Assembly (NCBI GenBank): GCA_030141605.1 | Contig: JAQGDQ010001672.1 | Location: forward strand, 1 to 30,258 | Direction: 5' to 3' | From: Tubiluchus corallicola | Lineage: Eukaryota > Priapulida > Priapulimorpha > Priapulimorphida > Tubiluchidae | Length of the DNA: 30,258 nucleotides | Part shown: positions 24,801 through 30,258 of the stretch, piece after piece | How positions within the stretch are numbered: position 1 is the stretch's first letter | How the letters are laid out: the number at the start of each line of letters is the position of its first letter | Translations under genes and position numbers: made by a program | Notes under the pieces: model-generated | What the model was told of the DNA's origin: nothing | Seen by the model: the letters and a program-made list of their open reading frames with translations, nothing else | The model's database searches: none

Positions 24801-27512
24801 TTCGAATTCGAAAGTCACAAATTTGATTCGATTCGAATTTGTTTTGTGGTAGAGAATGCTCATCCCTTATACCTGTTAACTTGAGCTAAAATTCTGCAAT
24901 GATGTATATATATATGTATGTAAAATGCATGTTGCTATGATATTCTATTGATGTGAAATTGAAATTGAAATTACCAAACTGAGAATTTTGATTCTAGTAC
25001 CAAAACTCGTTGTGTAAAAGAGATTACACAATGGACTGTTCTCCATGTCCTCCTTTGTATCATCATATCAAAGTTTACGTTGGACCGATCTGTAACATCT
25101 CGGCAACATTAATAACCTTGTTAGAAACTTTATAGAACATTTAACATAAATCTTTCTTGCTTATTAATCTGTTTATTCACAAAGACTGCTGCCATAATTT
25201 AGTTGTACTTCACTGTCACAACAAACATATAAAAGCCTAGAGCATGTAACGCCTCGTCGTTGGCCCGCTTGAAACAACGAGGGAAACCTCAGTGAGCACA
25301 AACATTAAAATATAAACCATAGATAAGAACACGTCACATGATCTAAAAGCAGCTATTTGACCAAACAATTGCTAAAATAAGGTACTCAATTATGGGTGCT
25401 TAGTCTGAGGAAGAAACGAAGACTGTGTTTCGACCATAATGAATTTCAAAGAAAAGCAGGTCTGCAGAAAGGTGAAGCAAAATTCTATTTGAATGATATT
25501 AATGTGAATGTTTGCTGTAAATTTAACAGGAAACGGCCTGAAATGCTATGAATGTAACAGCGTGAAAGAGCCTGGGTGCACGGAAAATTACGACCACAGC
25601 AGAAATCCTCTGGAACCAGTGGACTGTGGAGAAGTAGCAGGAGTGAATTATTGCATAAAAACAATTGGAATGTATGGAGGTTGGTACTTTCAGAAATCTT
25701 GCAAGTGCCGGATATAACGGCCACCTCATAACCAGACAAATCATCCCTTATATCCGATGTCCGTTGTAGCCAAACCGAGGGTGTATCTAGACCTGTACTT
25801 TTGTGTACCTTTGCCCATATTTTTATGGATTATTGCTACACATTGAGTGCAAACGGTATGTAGGAAACTCCTTCAGTGATATAAGATGTATGAGACCGTG
25901 GAAACCGAGCTGTTTGAAGGACGAGTTTGTGAAAAACTGAGGTTAAAAATTGATCAATTTTGCTTTGATCATAGGGCTCCTTATATGCCAGGTAATTTAC
26001 CTGCGTTTCTGTTACGCGGGACCTGAAGATATTGTCCCGTATATCCGAGTGACTTATACAGAAGATTGACTGTATTGATAGATATGGCCAGCAGGGTAGC
26101 CAGGCTCTAAAGTTAGGGGGAGCAAGCACGTAAAAAATGCATTGATTTACATTTTAATTTTGTGTTTAAAATCAAAACACGAGAAAAATATGGTTTTACA
26201 GGAAGTACATGATCTTATTTGTTTATTTGCATAGCAATATCGTCTGTTAATCAGTAATTAAGATTTTCTAATTATTCACACATCCTGAATCTCAACTTCG
26301 TGAGGATCATTTTGATATTAACTTCATCACTCTATGTTATTTCAAAGATGAGATAATCCATGTTGAAGTTGAGGTGCAGACTATGCACTGAAAAACATAA
26401 TCTTGAGAAAAACTGTTGAAGTCAGCCATTGTTTTTTGTCACGTCTCTACAAAACACTTAGCAACCGCATGAATGTTGGCTGCTATGGGCTTTGCAAGAA
26501 CACATTTGGTATTTGATGTTGAAACACAATAAATTGATCGTCGGTTTCTTGGTTCAATCAATCAACCTTCGCAAATGCATTGCATAAATGCACGCTAAGT
26601 TCAAAAAACTTGGAAGGCAGGTTGGTCAAGTGAAGTATAAAGACTCCAGAAAATTCTTCCAAGGCTTTGCAATTAGAAAAGATTCAATTACTTTTATCAC
26701 ACAAGTGAACTAAATACAGTCAACCCTCGTTAAACTGGACTAATTGGGGGGGGGTTCCGGTTTAGCCGATTGTCCTATTTATTCGATATGCCTATATATG
26801 GTCTATATTATACAGGAATAATCACCTTAATAAGGCCTATATACTGTGCACTATATACTATACTGTATATTACTTTAAAATAGTTAACCTGTGAGGATAA
26901 GAAATTATTGTACAGTTGCCGTGTTGTGTTTAGCGCTCCGGCTCGGCCGGAAATCGGTCAGTTTCCTTTACCACGGATGACGTCTGTCTTATCCGATATC
27001 CGGGGTCTGGTTTAACTAGGGTCGACTGTAGTTAAAAAATTTTTGAAAAAGTGCCAGTTTTGAAAAATATGCTTGAAGGAGCAAATGCTCCCCATTATTG
27101 TCTAACTTCTGCACACCTAATGGATGAACATTCATTTGAAAATTTTGCTCCAATAGTCATTAATGATTTCTGTGACATGAACGGCACATAAGGCGTTGCT
27201 AAGATGTTGGCAATCGTGTTTTGTGTCATTCTCCAATCTTGGAAAAAATTTCCTCAAAGTTTTTATCTCTTGCATTCATTGAAAGAACCAAAATTTATGA
27301 TGATTTCAGGTCAGATCGGCACACGGCGATTTTGTGGATCCAGAGACATGGGAAATTACTGCCAGTACGTTAAATTTGTTGATGATGACCGCACTCATCG
27401 AGCATGCATCTACACTTGCACGGCTGATGGATGCAACGGCGCCTCTTCGTTGTCTCTCAGTGTCGTCATGGTAACTGGAACTGTATTGTTAGCGGCAGCA
27501 CTTTTACAATGA
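21731..27512 (+). CDS. Ly6/uPAR (quiver/sleepless-like) GPI-anchored protein, complete
   Basis: Three exons (21731-21803, 25530-25679, 27310-27512) join as G|GA and G|GT, both Gly, into 141 residues. Residues 1-24 form a hydrophobic signal peptide (SSVVLLLMLMIRT). The mature part has ten cysteines (30, 33, 41, 57, 66, 83, 92, 107, 111, 116), with the family hallmarks LKCYECNS at the start and CIYTCTADGCN at the end, as in the three-finger Ly6 fold. The YCIKTIGMYGG, FCGSRDMGNYC and RACIYTC segments are typical of invertebrate quiver-type proteins. The tail from 122 (SLSVVMVTGTVLLAAALLQ) follows small residues NGASS, as expected for GPI attachment. Such proteins modulate ion channels or receptors at the cell surface; the specific partner is unknown. 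The exon 1 assignment rests on signal-peptide character, the splice site and phase. Confidence 0.85.
22239..22541 (-). mobile_element. Fragment of non-LTR retrotransposon reverse transcriptase, C-terminal end
   Basis: About 100 open codons contain NPRTHNIKQTRTNNKYG, SITKQGVQLWNPLPSNLK and SFDEIKIKIKN. The pattern of Arg-Thr/Asn-rich stretch, then G(V/A)xLWNPLPxxLK, then a short Lys-rich helix is typical of the last 100 residues of CR1/Jockey-type LINE polymerases. No catalytic region is present, so the copy is 5' truncated and inactive. It lies in the first intron of the Ly6-like gene, opposite strand. Confidence 0.65.
22542..23871 (+). other. Middle of Ly6-like gene intron 1
   Basis: AT-rich. 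I found no gene and no repeat shared with the rest of the window. Confidence 0.5.
23872..24264 (-). repeat. Interspersed repeat family R, copy 2
   Basis: Reverse-strand counterpart of 8067-8475, with small indels. It includes the C-rich version of the G run (CTCCCCCCTCC). Confidence 0.9.
24490..24868 (+). mobile_element. MITE family with GGGTGAGCAT ends, copy 2
   Basis: Ends AGGGGTGAACATTGAACG and the inverse of AGGGATGAGCATTCTC form imperfect terminal inverted repeats. The interior has repeated TTCGAATTCGA. Copy 1 is at 12313-12716. Confidence 0.78.
24872..25529 (+). other. 3' end of Ly6-like gene intron 1
   Basis: AT-rich. From 25084 it belongs to the right palindrome. No other features recognised. 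Confidence 0.5.
25530..25679 (+). CDS. Ly6-like gene exon 2
   Basis: 150 nt with acceptor TTTAACAG and donor GTTGGT. It encodes NGLKCYECNSVKEPGC, the central loop with VDCGEVAGVNYC, and IKTIGMYGG. A TIR element starts about 11 bp after the donor. A reverse-strand duplicate is at 29663-29812. Confidence 0.9.
25691..26072 (+). mobile_element. Tigger/pogo-like MITE next to Ly6 exon 2
   Basis: The right terminus is the inverse of CAGTCAATCTTCTGTATAAG followed by CGGATATACGGGAC. The left terminus CAGAAATCTTGCAAGTGC with CGGATATAACGG is a diverged mirror of it. TA follows the right end. A mirrored copy lies in the other arm (29270-29651). Confidence 0.6.
26228..26512 (+). repeat. Interspersed repeat family C, 5' partial copy
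   Basis: Matches the first half of 6386-7003 (GCATAGCAATATCGTC, ATTCACACATCCTGAATC, GTTGAAGTTGAGGTGCAG). Its mirror is 28830-29114 in the other arm. Confidence 0.85.
26715..27030 (+). mobile_element. Tigger/pogo-like MITE spanning the palindrome breakpoint
   Basis: Ends CAGTCAACCCTCGTTAAAC (26717) and the inverse of CAGTCGACCCTAGTTAAAC (to 27028), each flanked by TA. This copy is intact. The palindrome arm ends inside it at 26886, and the mirrored copy in the other arm (28456-28625) has only the outer half. Confidence 0.88.
27310..27512 (+). CDS. Ly6-like gene exon 3
   Basis: 203 nt including TGA, acceptor TGATTTCAG. It encodes QIGTRRFCGSRDMGNYCQYV, DDDRTHRACIYTCTADGCN and the hydrophobic GPI-signal tail. 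It lies in the non-repeated centre of the right palindrome, so it is single-copy here. Confidence 0.93.
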
Positions 27513-27845
27513 TGTCCAAAATGCCTGTGAAATGTGAATACTTGATATTATTTTTGTTTGAATCTCAAAATGTTTCTGAAGTGGGGTGTGTAAATGTAAA
27601 AAAAGTGATCAACAATCTGTCCTGCATCGACTGTGTTTTGATGCAAAGTTTTAATATTCCTGATTTAAATGTGTTTGCATAGCAAAATCGTCCATAAATC
27701 TAGTTATTTTCTAGATATTATTTCTTTAATTGTGTGATTAGTTTTTGTTTCAATTTGTTGGACATGTGCTATTAAAACTTTAGCTTAGTACTTGCTTATG
27801 CCTCTTTGAAATGGCATTATCAGGTTTATATTCATGATATATGTG
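27513..27845 (+). other. 3' flank of the Ly6-like gene
   Basis: AT-rich 3' UTR and flank without a clear AATAAA near the stop. TTTGCATAGCAAAATCGTCC near 27673 matches the head of repeat family C only. Confidence 0.5.
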
Positions 27846-28452
27846 CTTGCATAGGCGAAATCGTCTATTAGTCTGTAATTACTATTTTCTAATCAATCGC
27901 AAATCCTGAATCTCCATTTCATGAGGATCATTTTGGTACCAAGTTCATCGCTCTGTGTTATTTCTAAGCTGAGATAATCCACGTTGAAGTTGAGGTGCAG
28001 GCTGCACACTGAAAAACATGGCCTTGAGAAAATCACTGTTAAAGTCAGCCATTGTTTTTGTCGTATCTCTGCAAAACACTTAGCAATTGTATTAATGTTG
28101 GTTGCTAGAGACTTTGCAAGGACTGCATTGAAGTTATGTTTAAATCCAGTAGATGGCTCTTCCTGACAAAGATTTCTGCTTGGCAACAGAAAAAACGCGA
28201 AGCAAAATGACTGCTTCCACAAGCTACAATAGGAGTTTGAAAATACAAGTTTTTTTACAATTGCAGTACTAGTTTTTAGCCAAAAAAGTGAGTGCAGGGT
28301 TATAAAATAAGATTTTTAGCATTTTTTAAACAATTTCTTGGTGATTTAATGGTAGGATATAAAAGTCCAATATATTTACAATTTTGTTTTATAAAAAGCA
28401 AAAAATTGATTTTGCCTAAATTTTTGGTGCATTCTACATTGAAGCACCATAG
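27846..28452 (+). repeat. Interspersed repeat family C, full-length copy 2
   Basis: Matches 6386-7003 end to end, from GCTTGCATAGGCGAAATCGTC to TTGGTGCATTCTACATTGAAGC. Its 3' end is 3-4 bases from the inner boundary of the right palindrome arm (28456). Confidence 0.88.
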
Positions 28453-28455
28453 TTC

Positions 28456-30258
28456 TAACTATTTTAAAGTAATATACAGTATAGTATATAGTGCACAGTA
28501 TATAGGCCTTATTAAGGTGATTATTCCTGTATAATATAGACCATATATAGGCATATCGAATAAATAGGACAATCGGCTAAACCGGAACCCCCCCCCAATT
28601 AGTCCAGTTTAACGAGGGTTGACTGTATTTAGTTCACTTGTGTGATAAAAGTAATTGAATCTTTTCTAATTGCAAAGCCTTGGAAGAATTTTCTGGAGTC
28701 TTTATACTTCACTTGACCAACCTGCCTTCCAAGTTTTTTGAACTTAGCGTGCATTTATGCAATGCATTTGCGAAGGTTGATTGATTGAACCAAGAAACCG
28801 ACGATCAATTTATTGTGTTTCAACATCAAATACCAAATGTGTTCTTGCAAAGCCCATAGCAGCCAACATTCATGCGGTTGCTAAGTGTTTTGTAGAGACG
28901 TGACAAAAAACAATGGCTGACTTCAACAGTTTTTCTCAAGATTATGTTTTTCAGTGCATAGTCTGCACCTCAACTTCAACATGGATTATCTCATCTTTGA
29001 AATAACATAGAGTGATGAAGTTAATATCAAAATGATCCTCACGAAGTTGAGATTCAGGATGTGTGAATAATTAGAAAATCTTAATTACTGATTAACAGAC
29101 GATATTGCTATGCAAATAAACAAATAAGATCATGTACTTCCTGTAAAACCATATTTTTCTCGTGTTTTGATTTTAAACACAAAATTAAAATGTAAATCAA
29201 TGCATTTTTTACGTGCTTGCTCCCCCTAACTTTAGAGCCTGGCTACCCTGCTGGCCATATCTATCAATACAGTCAATCTTCTGTATAAGTCACTCGGATA
29301 TACGGGACAATATCTTCAGGTCCCGCGTAACAGAAACGCAGGTAAATTACCTGGCATATAAGGAGCCCTATGATCAAAGCAAAATTGATCAATTTTTAAC
29401 CTCAGTTTTTCACAAACTCGTCCTTCAAACAGCTCGGTTTCCACGGTCTCATACATCTTATATCACTGAAGGAGTTTCCTACATACCGTTTGCACTCAAT
29501 GTGTAGCAATAATCCATAAAAATATGGGTAAAAGTACAGAAAAGTACAGGTCTAGATACACCCTCGGTTTGGCTACAACGGACATCGGATATAAGGGATG
29601 ATTTGTCTGGTTATGAGGTGGCCGTTATATCCGGCACTTGCAAGATTTCTGAAAGTACCAACCTCCATACATTCCAATTGTTTTTATGCAATAATTCACT
29701 CCTGCTACTTCTCCACAGTCCACTGGTTCCAGAGGATTTCTGCTGTGGTCGTAATTTTCCGTGCACCCAGGCTCTTTCACGCTGTTACATTCATAGCATT
29801 TCAGGCCGTTTCCTGTTAAATTTACAGCAAACATTCACATTAATATCATTCAAATAGAATTTTGCTTCACCTTTCTGCAGACCTGCTTTTCTTTGAAATT
29901 CATTATGGTCGAAACACAGTCTTCGTTTCTTCCTCAGACTAAGCACCCATAATTGAGTACCTTATTTTAGCAATTGTTTGGTCAAATAGCTGCTTTTAGA
30001 TCATGTGACGTGTTCTTATCTATGGTTTATATTTTAATGTTTGTGCTCACTGAGGTTTCCCTCGTTGTTTCAAGCGGGCCAACGACGAGGCGTTACATGC
30101 TCTAGGCTTTTATATGTTTGTTGTGACAGTGAAGTACAACTAAATTATGGCAGCAGTCTTTGTGAATAAACAGATTAATAAGCAAGAAAGATTTATGTTA
30201 AATGTTCTATAAAGTTTCTAACAAGGTTATTAATGTTGCCGAGATGTTACAGATCGGT
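28456..30258. repeat. Right arm of the right palindrome
   Basis: Reverse complement of 25084-26886, reaching the end of the window. It contains a half MITE (28456-28625), repeat C (28830-29114), a MITE (29270-29651) and a reversed Ly6-like exon 2. Confidence 0.95.
29663..29812 (-). pseudogene. Inverted duplicate of Ly6-like exon 2
   Basis: Reverse-strand copy of 25530-25679 with the same open frame, acceptor and donor. No exon 1 or exon 3 accompanies it on this strand within the window. It is either an isolated duplicated exon or an assembly product. Confidence 0.85.

Larger units (their letters stand above)
25084..26886. repeat. Left arm of the right palindrome
   Basis: Position i corresponds to the complement of 55342-i in 28456-30258. 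The match continues to the window's last base, so it may extend further outward. At 25809-25821 the arms differ by three substitutions; elsewhere in the stretches compared they are essentially identical. The inner end at 26886 falls inside a MITE. This arm holds Ly6-like exon 2 in the correct gene order and appears to be the original copy. Confidence 0.95.

Noticed and set aside
1-30258. CRISPR-like arrays
   Set aside because: The tandem arrays have no unique spacers, and the DNA is clearly animal with spliced genes.

Overview
This is animal nuclear DNA, AT-rich and full of repeats. It carries two ciliary/Golgi housekeeping genes and one small surface-protein gene. All protein calls rest on translated exons with GT/AG boundaries and matching phases. 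IFT122 indicates a ciliated animal, and the Ly6 gene resembles invertebrate quiver-type genes. The many Tc1, Tigger/pogo and hAT-like elements fit a marine invertebrate such as a lophotrochozoan, but the taxon cannot be fixed from this window.

Layout. (1) Positions 1-5054 form a large inverted repeat with arms of about 1.76 kb and a 1.5 kb centre holding two minisatellites. The arms carry two opposite copies of IFT122 exon 7. The centre carries exon 8 on the + strand. (2) From 14095 down to 4681, IFT122 exons 1-7 lie on the - strand, with introns packed with repeats. (3) 14096-14454 is a 359-bp head-to-head promoter shared with COG4. (4) COG4 is complete on the + strand in two exons (14455-14637 and 17007-19085). 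(5) 19086-21700 holds a 42-bp minisatellite array and a GC-rich block with CRE sites. (6) A three-exon Ly6/uPAR-like gene on the + strand uses 21731-21803, 25530-25679 and 27310-27512. (7) From about 25084 to the window end there is a second inverted repeat with arms of at least 1.80 kb and a 1.57 kb centre. It contains opposite copies of Ly6 exon 2, with exon 3 in the centre.

Biology. IFT122 is a core IFT-A subunit for retrograde ciliary transport. COG4 is a lobe A subunit of the Golgi tethering complex. Their divergent arrangement suggests shared transcriptional control. The Ly6 protein has a signal peptide, ten cysteines and a hydrophobic C-terminal tail, as expected for a GPI-anchored surface protein.

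Most unusual points: the two similarly built palindromes at the two window ends, in each of which an exon is duplicated in reverse; duplicated splice-acceptor sequences next to IFT122 exons 2 and 3, one of which would make an in-frame 18-nt microexon; and five minisatellites whose periods (72, 21, 12, 75, 42) are all multiples of three. No clear new biological system was found. The palindromes may be partly assembly artefacts.
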